From NCBI RefSeq assembly GCF_918797505.1, contig NC_092794.1, positions 66,315,345-66,379,344 on the forward strand: 64,000 bases of DNA. Direction: 5' to 3'. Each line of letters begins with the position of its first letter. Within the stretch, counting starts at the first letter, position 1. Below, one piece after another: positions 35,047-47,067 of this stretch. Position numbers and translations under genes: made by a program. This DNA is from Bemisia tabaci. Its lineage: Eukaryota; Arthropoda; Insecta; Hemiptera; Aleyrodidae. The notes beneath the pieces were generated by a model. That model searched no databases. It was not told the origin of the DNA and saw only the letters and a list, made by a program, of their open reading frames with translations.

Positions 35047-35576
35047 CTGAAAAATAAAAAAAAATTATGTTTTGACCCTAACCCCCCCCCCCAAATTTTG
35101 GCAGGCCCCAAAATCTCTTTACGTCATTGCTCCTATTCCTTGACAGTCAAAACCTCCAAGATTCGGAAATTTTTTGTTCCAATTTCCAAAACGATGTTAA
35201 AAACGACTTATCAACGGCAAAATTCCGCTTTTCGAGATCATGAGAACAAACGTCATCACACCAAAACGAAAACAGTCGAATTCGGCACCTAAACGGGCCC
35301 CGGTAGTCTACTGATACGTGCGCGACTGGGATTCGGAACTTTTTTGTTCCAATTGCTCCCACTCCATGGCCGTCAAAAGTTCCGGGATTCTTTTCAGATT
35401 TTTTCAGAAGTTCCGGGAAAGTTCCAAAAATGGCGAAAGATCCTGAACATCTCGGGAATTTTAAATGTTAGGGAAATAATTCAGGAAAATCTCAAAAGTT
35501 CTGAAATTCGGTACCAGTTCCAGGAATTGGGAGCACTGCTTTACGTGGACAAGGAGACCATAGACAGACATGGGCC

Positions 35577-35602
35577 TGGGCCTCCATGCAAATGGAGGCC
35601 CA
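35577..35602. other. Perfect 11-bp hairpin with GCAA loop spanning ATGCAAAT
   Basis: TGGGCCTCCAT and ATGGAGGCCCA pair perfectly around the loop GCAA. The loop junction creates ATGCAAAT, the POU-factor octamer. Confidence 0.7.
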
Positions 35603-35689
35603 TGGGTGAACCCAGGATAACCTTTATCTTACTGAAGCAGCTCAGAAAACTTTTATTTCATTAGCATAATACCGGATCGAACCGAATTT

Positions 35690-36030
35690 TCTATCGTGCT
35701 TTTGGCGATTTTACCAGAGTTTCCCAGTAACTTTACCGGGGTCACCCAATAATTTGACGTGACGTCTCTTCACGCCGCAGAGATTTCGTAAGTAAGATTT
35801 GAACCAGGAACGTTATCAGTGTGAAATGTTAGAATTACCGCAATACGATGGTAAAGTTACCAGGACTTGATTATCATGGAGAAAGATAGTTATATCCGGA
35901 ATAACCTGTAAAAATACCATTTTCGTGGTAAGCCTACAATTCTGTCTCAATTTTATTAGATTAGGTACCTATTAGGTAAGAAAAGTTAGTTGGTAAAGTA
36001 GCCAGCAGACTTAGATTTGGTATAATCGTC
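35690..36030. mobile_element. Degenerate family B MITE
   Basis: It keeps the order of the B interior (TTTTACCAGAGTTTCC, GATGGTAAAGTTACCAGGA, TGTAAAAATACCATTTT, TTGGTAAAGTAGCCAGC) with many substitutions and lost ends. Confidence 0.6.
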
Positions 36031-37440
36031 GATACTTTTGTTGTTTCGATGGTGATGTCTAAAATTTGATGAATTTCATTTACAGAGAAAAACTACGATG
36101 GACTAGTTCTATTACCTCTTCTTACGGATTTATCCTCTGGTTAAAAGACACGCACTCTGGGTACCTGTTAACGGGAGGTTTACAAAAAGGATTATTTTAA
36201 GCAGTGGTTGCAAACCAAAAAGTTAACCGTGGGTCGAAAACCAGAAATTTTCACCGAGGGTTAACTCTCACTAAAAATAACCCCTTGTCTTTATGTATAT
36301 ATATAAACACTACCCCTATTATTGTCCCTGTAAATCAACTGTGCGATTCCCAAACCACGTACCTCAAATTGCAGACTATTTGTCTTTTTTTGATTATCAG
36401 CGGAGACCTTTTCAACGTCGTTCTAGATAGATTCAAAAGATACATTTAGTGAAGCCCTAACCCCTGAATTTCAGGTGTCGTAAGGCCATCAAATTTTAGG
36501 CTTTGAGGCCTTTAATGATCAACATGTCGGGCCCCGGACTGCTAATTTGGCCCTGCTAAAGGGAGCAGTACATATTTTTTTTTTTTTTTACAACACCCTG
36601 AAAATTTATTCAGGGGTTCATAGAAGATCCATAGTATTTATGAAAGATTGAAAGAGGAAAACTACTCTCTGTAAGTCACGGTTTTTTTAGCGCACTGCAT
36701 AGTACTTCCAAGTAAACTCTCAGCGTGCACCCATTTGTAAGTAAATGAAATTTTAAAATGAGTGATTTTCAATAAGAAAATGCACGTGTCGCAACCATCT
36801 CAGGCGTCCAAAACTGCATGTCGATCGATTTTCTTGGAACTCTCCGCCTCTGTAATTTTGATTCATTAAAGAAAGTAAGGATTAGGTATAGCTTTGGATT
36901 TCTGTAAGAGACCTGTTCTAACAGAGGTTGTTTTGACTAGGTATGCTGTGATACGGAATTTCCGAATTTTTTGTAAATTCGTGCTTTAATAGCAAACTTT
37001 AAAATTGTTTCCTTGTGTGCACATGTGTTTGCACAACAAATTTTGAAAATTCAAAATTATTTTAAATATTCAATATTCAATGGATATACAATTATATTAC
37101 ATATTCAATGAATACAATCACACTTTTGTCAGAGATTGGCCTGCGAACTGATGGTCAAATAGGACTCAATCAGAAGATTCCAAGAAATCGCACCAAACAT
37201 ATTATAAATTTAAGCACTTTGAAGGTATATATTTCCTTCTCAAAATTTCACACACACACCTAGATTTGCGCAAAAAAATTTCTGAAATTCACTTCGAACC
37301 AAGATGTTCGCGTTTTTATTTGGCATTAGCCACGATTTTGAATTTCCCGCCCCCGCCCTACATGCGTGCCATGCCTCTTGGCCTATCACAGAACTTGCAT
37401 ATTTTAGCTGTGTAATTTCAAATTATATTCAGGCAAGTGA
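36031..37440. other. Gene-free AT-rich stretch
   Basis: There is a possible J-family remnant around 36340-36460 (CCAAACCACGTACCTC). Otherwise no structure was recognised. Confidence 0.4.
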
Positions 37441-37451
37441 CGTAGGAGATT

Positions 37452-37705
37452 GGATTGCACTTTGCAAAAAGGAACCAAGATCATTCCAATGTTGCTAGAA
37501 TTGTGCAATTAACATTCTTTGCAATAATATTACTGAGGTCATGCAAAAATTATGTTTACAAAAGGAATTTTCGTGTTGAATTTATAGTTTATTGGGAGTA
37601 ATGATAAAACATGTTTAGATGATCTGTTTATATTTGCAAGGTAAAAAGGTTGCAAAATTTCAGCGACATTAAAATGCTCTTGGTTTCTTTTTTCTAAATG
37701 CAATT
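37452..37705. mobile_element. MITE family I, copy 1
   Basis: Ends GGATTGCACTTTGCAAAAAG...TTTTCTAAATGCAATT, with AACCAAGATCATTCCAATGT inside. The partner copy is at 44366. Confidence 0.75.
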
Positions 37706-39015
37706 AATACGATTTGAAAGAATTTCTGTTGATTTTTCGTATATATCGCTCGAATCCCCAATTAACTTAGTGCAATTTTGGTTGGTTTTGTCAGTATATT
37801 TTTCACAGAAAGAATAGGAGAACAATATTCAGAGATGCGGAAACCTGTTTTTGCATGAACATCATCGATATGCGATATTTCCTCTACCGCAATTTCTTAT
37901 CTTTAAACTCTTATCAAAATAAACAGGTTTTCACCATAAACTGACAACGCATCCGATTCATTAGTATGAAGTTAATAGCGGCTCCTGATTCTACACTCGC
38001 CTTTCCTCTTTCCCGCTTTTTCAATCCGGTAATTAATTCTTCCAACTATTCTATTATTACCGTCACTCCCTGGAAGACTTCGACGTGTTTATCTTGTCTG
38101 TTTGTTAATTGTTCCTTGTTCACTTGCTTTCTTCTGCTTTAAATATATATTACTCATTTTCATTTTCTCTCGTCAGTATTTATTCAAATAATTATTTCGT
38201 TTTTATATGCAGCTGACATGCACCCAAACTACCCGTATCCTGTGTGTTTAGCCTACCGTTCAACCTGCTTTTCTTGTCGTTGATTCGGTCATCATGTTCT
38301 TGCACTCGCCAGCACGCTACTACATCATTTTCTAATAACTCTGTGAAACGTTATAAACTTAGGCTTCTCAGATTTAGACCCGCAGGCAAATTGATTATTC
38401 GCAAGATTCTTGAATCCCTGCTTTCATAATTAATTAATGCAAAAAAATGCAACTTGATCTTAGGGTGTTAACATTCAATTTCGTAAGATAAAATGATAGC
38501 AAGTGTTGTAGATAAAATGGCGCAAGGTGTGGTGTATGCGCGAACAGATCATTTTTTAAATCGTCGAAGAGAAGAAATCACCTGCCATGACATTACATCT
38601 ACATTGAACATCGTCATTACCCGCTGAATCACCAAAAAACACGTGAATATGTCATAAATTCCAACCGGACTTATTCGCTGCCATGAATCCATGACGAGGG
38701 GCCGTACATCATAGCTTGAGTGAGGTGTCTGAGATTGTGACGCCACACAATAGTTTTTTTTTTTTTTTTTTTTTTTTTTTTCAATTCTGAAAATTTTTTT
38801 GCTGCCGACCTTACCACACATTTTTTCGGGGATAAATCAACAACTTTGACATCTTTAGAAATGCCCCAAAAACATCTTCCCTTCCCCCACAACGCAATTA
38901 TTTCGTCCATGTTCATTCTAAGAGTTGAAATTTAACCTACTCATGTTACGTAATCTAACCTGACCTAAACTAATGGAACTTTCATAACTTCCGCTTGCCT
39001 TTTCTTGTAATATTT
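37706..39015. other. Gene-free stretch with poly-T
   Basis: About 28 T occur at 38754-38781. Sequence at 38030-38130 (GGTAATTAATTCTTCC, TTGTTAATTG) might be regulatory. No gene seen. Confidence 0.4.
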
Positions 39016-39279
39016 GAATCGTATTCAGAAAAAAGGAACCAGAGCGATTATAGTATTTTCAAAATCGTGCAACTTCTTTTTTTTCAAAAATCCTTAATTT
39101 AAGTACATTATTAAAATAATTTACACAATTATTTTCCTTTAAAATTAACACTTTTTTGCTGGGAGGCTTCATTAATGCAAATGCTTGCTATTCTCAAAGA
39201 TTTCCTAGATAATTATGAAGAAGCGACATTTTTACAACACTGTGATCGCGCTGATTCCTATTTGCTAACTGCGATCCAT
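39016..39279. mobile_element. MITE family H, copy 3
   Basis: Ends ATCGTATTCAGAAAAAAGGA and TTTGCTAACTGCGATCC. Family interior is present, including TAGATAATTATGAAGAAGCG. Confidence 0.75.
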
Positions 39280-39419
39280 TTGAAGTTGCGGATTTTGAAA
39301 AAAATGGTCAGTCTTCTTGTAAAACAATTTGAAACATTTTCTGCGGACTATTTGCGGATCTTTCCACGCTCTTTTTGTGCATTTTAAGCAAATTCCAAAC
39401 GACAGTTGCGATCAGGTCC

Positions 39420-39800
39420 GTGGGTGACAATATTCGGGAAACGTTGTGTTAAATGGATGACGAGTGTTAATGAGTAATAAGCCCAACGATGCCCGCTCCT
39501 GATTTACCTACACACACACGCACAGATCCATCAACACACACACGCATAACGACGGCGACAAATTGTCCTTCTCTGATGTTAAATAATTACACCGGGAATA
39601 TGATAATCATGACATTCTGCTGACAGTGCTTACACTTGCTCGAACTGACAATCATTATCTGCATGTGAGCTTAACGGAAGGGGACAGTGCGTCAGGTGTA
39701 ATTTAATGAAGGCCTCAGTGGCGCGCAATCAATCACGGCAAATGCGATTCAGAAATTAATGTCCGAAATGGCCGTCCGAATTCAAGTCGCTATCTACGAT
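39420..39800. promoter_or_regulatory. Candidate conserved regulatory island
   Basis: Single-copy sequence with CA-rich microsatellite bits and dense sites: GTTAATGAGTAATAAG, GTTAAATAATTACACC, GACAATCATTATCTGCATGT, GTAATTTAATGAAGG, CAATCAATCACGG. There is no coding frame. It resembles the conserved non-coding DNA expected around Irx genes. Confidence 0.38.
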
Positions 39801-40271
39801 AGTTGTTAAACAAAGTGTGCTGAAATTTCATGATCGACGTTTACCATCCTCCAAAAACTAACAGTTTCAATAATTTCAGCGAATATTTTGTAACATAATT
39901 TCTGCACTTACAATCAGCGATTTGAAGACGAAAATAACAACTGAAAAACACCCCAAAAATAAAATAAAAAAAAACATGCCTCATGCCTATGAGCCACGTA
40001 ATCTTCCATCCGAGATCCTGAGTTGGGCTTGGAGTTGCTATGCAACTAAACTAACTGCGAGACAAAGCATAGAGTGTCGCGTGAAATTGAAAGCGAGTTA
40101 AGCTTGAATAATGTCATCCAAATATTATTTGTCATGAAATCTTAATTTTAATTATTTTTGTGCCCCCAGTCAGGTTTAAATGGACTAAGCAACTATACGA
40201 GTTGCACAGAAAGATGAAGCTATTGTGTATTTTAATAACCACTGCTACAAATTGACCCAACCTCTTACATT

Positions 40272-40370
40272 ACCATGCTGATGAAAAACGCCGTATGAAA
40301 TTTCGAACGTTGCCAAATTTCCGCCAATAAAAATTTGTTAGTGAAAAATGTTGAATATTTTTGTCTTTTT
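40272..40370. mobile_element. Left half of a family A MITE
   Basis: CCATGCTGATGAAAAACGCC and GTATGAAATTTCGAACGTTG match the family A left end. No right end follows. Confidence 0.6.
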
Positions 40371-41180
40371 GAGATACTCTGGTGCAGAAAGATTTAAAGG
40401 CAAAAACTTCACACGGTATACAAAAATTCATTCAAGCATGTTTTTTGTTGTTGTTATTTTTCATTTTACACTCATTGATATTTTATGGCTATAACTTCGA
40501 TGGGACTTGCGTGAATAAAAAATATTATTTTGTCCTGTCGCTCCCCATTTTCCGATCACTTTTGAGCTCTCAATGCAATACTTCCGCTTGAGGCGTCCGA
40601 AGTTACGGACAGAATTCGTTTGTGGGCGGTACTACCATTTTTAAGAAGGTAGGGACTCGTTAAAAAAAAGAAAAAAAATGTGACGTGTCTTTGACATTCT
40701 CTGAAACCATCTAAGAATCCAGTATTCATAATTACGTACATGTACATTAGTGGTTCTCCCATTAATAACTTTATCAGTTTCAATATTCTTTTCCTGCACT
40801 TGAAGAAGCCGAGGAAACAAAAATGCCAAAACGGGGAATACAAGGAAGAAAATTTACCAGGAATAATTTCCAAGGAAAAATGAATAAACAAAAGATGAGA
40901 ATGAATAGGATGAATAGGAGAATGCATACCGTGGAAAAGAAGAACGGTTATTAGGGGAGGCCTGTTGATAGAGGCCAACTCCGTTTTATGGCATATTTTC
41001 ATAATTTCTGCGTGTTCAACTCGGATTATTATTGTTATTATTCTTTGTAATGAGCGTGACTATGGTTCTTTGATCACGCTGGTCGTGGAAACTCGCCACC
41101 CCATGTTATCATCGCTGTGTCGTTTTGTTTGTTTGCTCTTTACGTTTCCTCCTCCATTCGTCTTCCGTTTCCAGTCAGTT

Positions 41181-41255
41181 GGATGTATTTACGCTAAAAG
41201 GAACTATGTTACACGCAATCTCTATGCACATAGTTCCTTTCAGCATAATATGTTC
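41181..41255. mobile_element. Mini-foldback, family L (short form), copy 5
   Basis: GGATGTATTTACGCTAAAAG...CTTTCAGCATAATATGTTC, 75 bases, with AGTT on both sides as a 4-bp duplication. The arms contain GGAACTATG and CATAGTTCC. Confidence 0.8.
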
Positions 41256-41314
41256 AGTTCTCGTTCCTGTCGATGAGCTGTTGTCAGATTTCTGCCCTGT
41301 CAGCAATATTAAAT

Positions 41315-41732
41315 GGACCGCGTTTTGCAAATGGAACCAAGTCACATTAGCAATTGCCAAATTTAATCGGGCAATTTAATTTTTTACAAGAAAACGTTCG
41401 TGCGGATTCCTCTGAAAATCATTGGCGGATCTAGCACATTTGCAACGTTGTCTCCTTTTAAACCTATGGAAATGTATCGATTCTTGGAGGGGCCAGGTGC
41501 TCCGACGAGAATCGATCATTTAGCATAGGTTTAAATGGAGAAAATCCGGTGTTGCCAAATTGCTGGATCCGTCTCTGCAGAAAATGTTAGGGGATTTGCT
41601 TCCCACTATGCAGAAAATTCACTGAAATCCGTACAAAAATCCTCACAACCGTTTTCATGTAAAAAATTAAATTGTGGAATTAAATTTGGCAATAGCTAAC
41701 GTGGTTAGGTACCAATCTGCTCAACGCGGTCT
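41315..41732. mobile_element. MITE family G, copy 2, with a family F element inside
   Basis: Ends GGACCGCGTTTTGCAAATGG...CTGCTCAACGCGGTCT, flanked by AAAT on both sides. The copy is about 150 bases longer than copy 1 because F2 (41424-41573) sits in it. Confidence 0.85.
41424..41573. mobile_element. Foldback MITE, family F, copy 2, nested in G
   Basis: GGCGGATCTAGC...GCTGGATCCGTC with the internal CTTTTAAACCTATGGAAATG and its inverse. It is absent from the G copy at 28300, so it inserted later. Confidence 0.82.
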
Positions 41733-42447
41733 AAATAGGTCAGTTTGCGTTAGTCAAAGAATCATACTTTGATGGTTTCAGCTTATAGATCAGTAAACTC
41801 AAGGAGAACTGTTTGAACGTCACAATTTTACGTACTGTGTCTACGGGGATATACCCGTCAAAAAACACGGCGTATTTTATCACCCACCACCGTAATGGAT
41901 ACCTACCGTGATCCCATCCGCATTCTCCGTGGAGCAGCCAAATCGATGAAACAAAGGTGAAGGAAACCATGGTATACTCCACCGCATTGAATGGCGGCAC
42001 TATCCGTGTCTTTCGATGAGGGATGTCACTGTTAATATCTGACGTTGAAACTCGGCGTTTGAACCTATCATAGTATTTCTTGATGATATTTGAGCCTCAG
42101 TCATCATAAAAGATTCTATAGCTAGCGCACCAGATCCATCAGGATGATACTGGAGTACCTATATAGAGAGAATAAGGAGAGCTCTTACAGCCCAAAAGGG
42201 TAGAAAACCTTCTAGCACAAACAATGTCACTGCCAATCTCCAGCTTCCAATATCAAACCAAAATGGCCAAGAATGTTCATAAATATGCGTTCTTCCGCAA
42301 TAAAAAGAGTAAATTTATATGAAAATCAAGTCAAATACGTGGTTTACAAATGGATAATTTGAATTCATGTAGGTTGGCTGCTCTTTTAGGCCCTAAAAGC
42401 TCCATGACCCAATCTCACAAATACCAACAGTCCATTCTCCTCCTATA

Positions 42448-42759
42448 CAGGGTGATCTAGGGTTTAACGGCCGGACTGCAGGAGCCGAAAAACTCCCAAA
42501 CCCTCTCTTTAAATTGAGGTTTCGATTTTTATAGATCAATTATGAATCCAGGGCATAAAAGTACAGGTGAGTACAAATTTTCATGAGATTAGGCTCACAA
42601 CCGTTGCCAAAATTCAGGAAAAACGATTTATTTTCCGAAATTTTGGAGCTGTAGCTCTGACTGGGAGCACTTTTGGAAAAACTTTATACAGCAAAAAAGT
42701 CTCATTTGATCCAAAGAGCACGCTCCTGCAGTCTGGCTGTTAAACTCCGGATCACCTTG
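42448..42759. mobile_element. TA-flanked MITE with CAGGGTGATC ends (family E-like)
   Basis: Inverted ends of about 37 bases, CAGGGTGATCTAGGGTTTAA...CTCCGGATCACCTTG, are flanked by TA. The interior differs from the 1-kb palindrome, and only the outermost ten bases agree. Confidence 0.82.
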
Positions 42760-42780
42760 TATAGGTACTCTAGTGGATAC

Positions 42781-43055
42781 CAGCGGGCTGATTGTTGAAA
42801 TTGTTTGACAAAGCGATAGATAAAAAAGACACAGAGAGTATAGAGCGAGCCAATTGGATGATACGGGTGGTTCTTAATAGACTTAGAGGGTGAATGATGG
42901 ACTAACTAAAGGTTCTCTCGTGGGCTGCCGTCAGTTAGTCTAGTACCTACTTTGTCCACCGCAACCACCCGCTTTCACCAATAGGATTTCCCCATATCCT
43001 TTTTGTCATCTTTGTCTATAGCTTCGTCTACCAATTTCCAACTATCAGCCCGCTG
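42781..43055. mobile_element. MITE family K, copy 1
   Basis: CAGCGGGCTGATTGTTGAAA...CCAACTATCAGCCCGCTG, with TAGACTTAGAGGG and GTTAGTCTAGTACC inside. Copies at 43660, 58406 and 59193. Confidence 0.85.
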
Positions 43056-43079
43056 GGTGATCGTCATACACTCCTCTCT

Positions 43080-43600
43080 TTTACCTGATTTTTTCCCCTC
43101 CCTTCCTCTTCAAGAAAATCCGTACAAGAAAGGAGACAGACCGAACGAGGCTAATAAATGAAGGGAAACGGCGGAAAAATGTCTGGTTAACCTGCGCACG
43201 AAAGAGATCCATCATTAGCTACGTGTCTGAGTTTTCGATTTCAATAAATCGACCGGGCCAGCCGCGGTCGGCCTCGGAGGAAGAAGAAGGAAAACTACTC
43301 CGGGAGGTGGCAAGGAGGGGAGGGGGAGGGGAGGGGGGTAATGAGTCTCGGGATCGGGATGAATCAATCGAATTCTCCGCGTAGGCGGGAGGAGGGGGTG
43401 AGTTATAGAGTGACAGACGAAATCGGAATATAATGAATGGGGACACGGCGCCTATATCCGGTCGAGGCCCCACCCGAATTTGGTCCGGCCTCCCGCCCCC
43501 TCCCCCTGCCCCCCTGCCCCCTCCTCCCCCAGTGCCATTAATCTGAGCGTGGCTCGCGACCAAGTTTACATAGTTATAATACATCCATAGCCGGATAATA
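43080..43600. promoter_or_regulatory. Candidate regulatory island with G-rich blocks
   Basis: GC-rich tracts (43300-43345, 43480-43530) alternate with GGATGAATCAATCGAATTC, TCAATAAATCGACC, GGAATATAATGAATGG and GCCATTAATCTGAGC. The 121-codon frame on the minus strand is Gly/Pro low complexity and is not supported as a gene. Confidence 0.35.
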
Positions 43601-43659
43601 CCTATGTTGCAAGATAATACACTTAGTCGCGGTTTTTTTGTTGGACTGATCAGGATTAC

Positions 43660-43948
43660 AATCCTGATTTATTGAAATCAATAGACAAAGCTATAGACAA
43701 AGAAGAGAGAACGGGTATGGAGGGATCCTAGTGGTGGAAGCGGGTGATTGCAATGGATAAAGGTGGTAGGCTATGGACTAACTAACGGCAACCCTCGGGC
43801 TATTGTTAGTTCATCATTTTCTCACTCAGTCTATACAGGAACAACCAACTTCAATCAGTGGGATCCCTCCATATTACTTCAATCTTCTTTGTCTATGGCT
43901 TTGCATATGTCTATCCATTTCCCTCTCCGTTTAATTTCTCAATCAGCG
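43660..43948. mobile_element. MITE family K, copy 2
   Basis: ATTGAAATCAATAGACAAAG and CTTTGTCTATGGCTTTGCAT with the family interior. The outermost ends are diverged. Confidence 0.75.
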
Positions 43949-44365
43949 AAGAAGTGGAGGCATAACGCAACGCTCTATTTACAAGAATATTTTCAAGGAA
44001 GTGAATGAGGATATTATGGCTGTCTAAAAATATTGGGAGGCAAAATAAAAAGCTTCGTTTCTGGGCTTACGGTTTAGAGTATTAAAATTTAATTGCGTCT
44101 GCATGTGTTCAATTATACTCTTGTTCCGCCAGAAGCATACACGTGCTAGGATATTACAGAACGAGGAATGATACGAGGGTGGTTTAAAAAAATAAGAAAA
44201 GAAGAAAAACCAAAACAAGACATTTTGGAAGTTTAGCATTTGACCTATTCTAATTCCATACCAATAATTTTTTAAAGTTCAAATTCGTCAATATCAATGA
44301 TCTTGGCGAAAAAAGCTGACATTTCATCCTCGCTAACTCACTAAAATACCATCAGTCATTCAATT

Positions 44366-44621
44366 GGACTGCATTTTGCAAAAAGGAACCAAGACCATTC
44401 CAATGCCACTAAGCTTGTGCAACTTTATTTACCTTGCAAATATAAACTGATTATCTAAAGAAGATTCATCTTTACTCTCAATAAACTATAAATTCAGGAC
44501 GAAAATTACTTTTGTAAATTTAATTTTTTGCATGATTTCAGTAATGTGTTGCAAAGAATGTAAGTTGCACAATCCTAGCAACATTGGAATGCTCTTGGTT
44601 CCTTTTTGCAAAATGCAATCC
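44366..44621. mobile_element. MITE family I, copy 2
   Basis: GGACTGCATTTTGCAAAAAG and CTTTTTGCAAAATGCAATCC are inverted ends. Inside, AACCAAGACCATTCCAATG faces CATTGGAATGCTCTTGGTT. Confidence 0.85.
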
Positions 44622-45075
44622 AATTAATCAATCCGTAAATGATTCAATCAACCACCAAAGAAACTTGAGACGTAAAGAAGTGAAAAACTGAATAACTGGA
44701 CAGGGTGATAAGAAATTATGCATCTAAGGTTTTAGCCTTATTTCCATCATTTTTAGCTATGTTTTCATATTTTTTTATTTACACGACATGAGTTCCTCAT
44801 AGTTGCTCATCATTACTAGATCTCCTAGGAATTATTATATGTAATCAGGTATCAGGAATGGTTTATTTAAAAGTGCTTAAAGGGCTGATTTCGCTGTATT
44901 TTTTATTATAATTTCTTTTATGGAAAATCGCAGGAACATAGACTTAAAAGTGAGAAAGTGCACCGCATAGTAACGTCAGCTGGCGGCATTCCCCATTTAA
45001 GCACATGTATTTTGGCACATAAGAGCATTTTTTCATATTTCCTCCAATATTTGTTCAAGCTATAAACCGAGGGTA

Positions 45076-45290
45076 CACTGAAAAAAAATGTACTTGACTT
45101 AAGCATGATGATTCTTGAATTTGCCGCTAAGATTTTTTTTTTTTATTATTATTGAAGCTGACTTTTTCTTAATACAAGAAAAATACGGCTTTGGTTAAGC
45201 AAAAAAGTTGTTTATATCAAGCAGCAAAATTCTTGATTTAAGAAAAAGTTACTTCTTGACGGCAAATTTAAGATTCTTTTATTTTCAGTG
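45076..45290. mobile_element. Foldback with CACTG-A(n)/T(n)-CAGTG ends at TA
   Basis: CACTGAAAAAAAATGTACTT...CTTTTATTTTCAGTG, flanked by TA. The arms TTCTTGAATTTGCCGC and ACGGCAAATTTAAGA pair. It has family B/C/D ends with a different interior. Confidence 0.8.
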
Positions 45291-45475
45291 TATCTTCGTG
45301 TTTAGTTCACTCAGTAGTTTCCACTTAAACACGATATTCATCGAATATCAGAAATAATTCTCCAGGTAATACTCAAATTATTTTTATATCCACGTGGTGC
45401 ACAGTTTGGCAGGCATGATCCTGGCGCCTCACATTCAACCGGTTCGAAGGATGATTTTTTACGCGCTCCCTAACG

Positions 45476-45479
<4 letters not shown>

Positions 45480-45512
<33 letters not shown>

Positions 45513-45513
45513 C
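45480..45513. repeat. Poly-T run
   Basis: About 34 consecutive T residues. The frame reading Phe through it is not a gene. Confidence 0.95.
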
Positions 45514-45671
45514 GTTTTCCTCTCGGGAAACTTGTGGTTGCGTATTTACGATTGTGATGGGGCTGGAGAAGAACAGGAGAAGGAAAGAGTCGAGGGTCCT
45601 TCTTGAACGGAACGAGGAGACTCTTGTCGTTGTTAGATCCGATTATGACGCCCGAATGGCCCCAAACAGCT

Positions 45672-45834
45672 CAGTGGCGTGGCGTGCTTCGCGATATATC
45701 GATTGACTGCCATTTAAATCTATGGAATAGGACCGATAAACAGGGTTTTTGCAAAGGACACCTTAATAATCGATTCTGTATCATAGCTTCAAATGGGGAA
45801 ATATCGATAATCGATCATTCACGCCTCGCCACTG
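45672..45834. mobile_element. hAT-type MITE, family M, copy 2
   Basis: CAGTGGCGTGGCGTGCTTCG...ATTCACGCCTCGCCACTG, flanked by a perfect 8-bp duplication AAACAGCT. It carries the TTTAAATCTATGGAATAG core. Confidence 0.92.
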
Positions 45835-45839
45835 AAACA

Positions 45840-46140
45840 GCTGTTGGTGGCGCTGGCGCGACCGAGCAGGATTTTTTCTCGCGTGTCTGAGTTGAAGATT
45901 TTGCCGAGATTACGAGGGTTTTGAGTCGGCCGAAATGAAGATCGCTCCGCAACGGACATTGTCCCGTCTATCGGTGTCGCCATAGGCGGCACCAGCGATA
46001 TTAAACGCCCGAAAAATTCGGTCAACGAGACCCCCGAGAATTTTTTGGAAGAACCAAGTTTCAACCTCTTCTCTCTGTGGTGAAAAAACCATCGAACTTG
46101 GTGGACCCACCCCACAGGAGTGATGATAATGCAAAAAATA
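45840..46140. other. GC-richer unique block, unassigned
   Basis: This non-repetitive block stands out by composition. On the minus strand a frame contains FFQKILGGLVDRIFRAFNIA, which I cannot place. It may be a regulatory island or a decayed coding piece. Confidence 0.25.
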
Positions 46141-46149
46141 AACAATTCA

Positions 46150-47060
46150 GACAGTGGGTAACAATGTTTTTTTATCACACAAATAATACCAAAACGTTTC
46201 GGCTGAAAACTTAGCCTCCCTCAGTTGAGTAAAAGACAGTAAAAAATTCAAAAATCTAAGACCTTGGTACTTGGCTGTACCATTCAAAGCGAAAGAAAAA
46301 AGAAATAAAAGAAATTTTGAAACCAAAAATAAAACCAAATTTTGAAAATACCAAACCATGGTCTTCCAATATGGTCTTTGATAATTTTCACTCTTTCGCC
46401 ATTTTTTCTTAAACATACTGCTCTACTTTCTAGCGCAAAATTTTAGAAAATACTGTTCATTAAAAAAGACTACGAAAAAAAAGCGATATCCTGAACAAAC
46501 ACGATAATTTAATTAGGCTTTCTCTGGAAAGGTAAATGTAACAGGAAATTTGCAACGTCCCAAATCGAGATACGTGGTTTAGTAGTTTCCCTCAGTTTTA
46601 CAGCCGATGGATGAGCGGAAAGAGGCTAATTTCATCTCAGCGCCTGGATGCAACTATACGTGTTCCATGGATGAGCGTGTTGCGTAAAAAAACTTGAAGG
46701 CGCCTTGACTTTTCTTGCCTGCACCGAAATGCACGCAATCCGCAAGTTGCGCTGCACGCCACGCTGCACCGGTGTTTTCAATCACCACTGCGGTGGCGAA
46801 AATACTAGACCACGGACCTCTAATACGATCTTTGATAATTTTCACTCGTTTTTCATTTTTTCTCAAAAACACCCCCTAAGCCGATCGATTTCAATGTATC
46901 GATATCGATGGTAAATTGGAGACAATTCTCGCAAGAATGCTTTGAAACTTTGGAAGATGATTTTTGACACGAGCATTCCTCGATGATTGATCTATAGACT
47001 GAAAATTAAATTTTCTCAAAAAACCTACATCGAGGTTAAAATGTAAAAATTATAGAGATC
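46150..47060. other. Gene-free stretch with a family J remnant
   Basis: A family J fragment is at 46528-46595 (ACAGGAAATTTGCAACGTCC, TACGTGGTTTAGTAGTTTC). No gene was recognised. Confidence 0.45.
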
Positions 47061-47067
47061 GCACACG

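Noticed and set aside
40556..41002. 148-codon open frame, minus strand
   Set aside because: Hydrophobic/aromatic composition typical of AT-rich non-coding DNA; no domain, splice structure or codon signal.
43219..43584. 121-codon Gly/Pro-rich frame
   Set aside because: Low complexity from G- and C-runs.
45603..45890. 95-codon plus-strand frame starting MNGTRRLLSLLD
   Set aside because: It runs through a hAT MITE with its target duplications, so it is not an ancestral coding unit.
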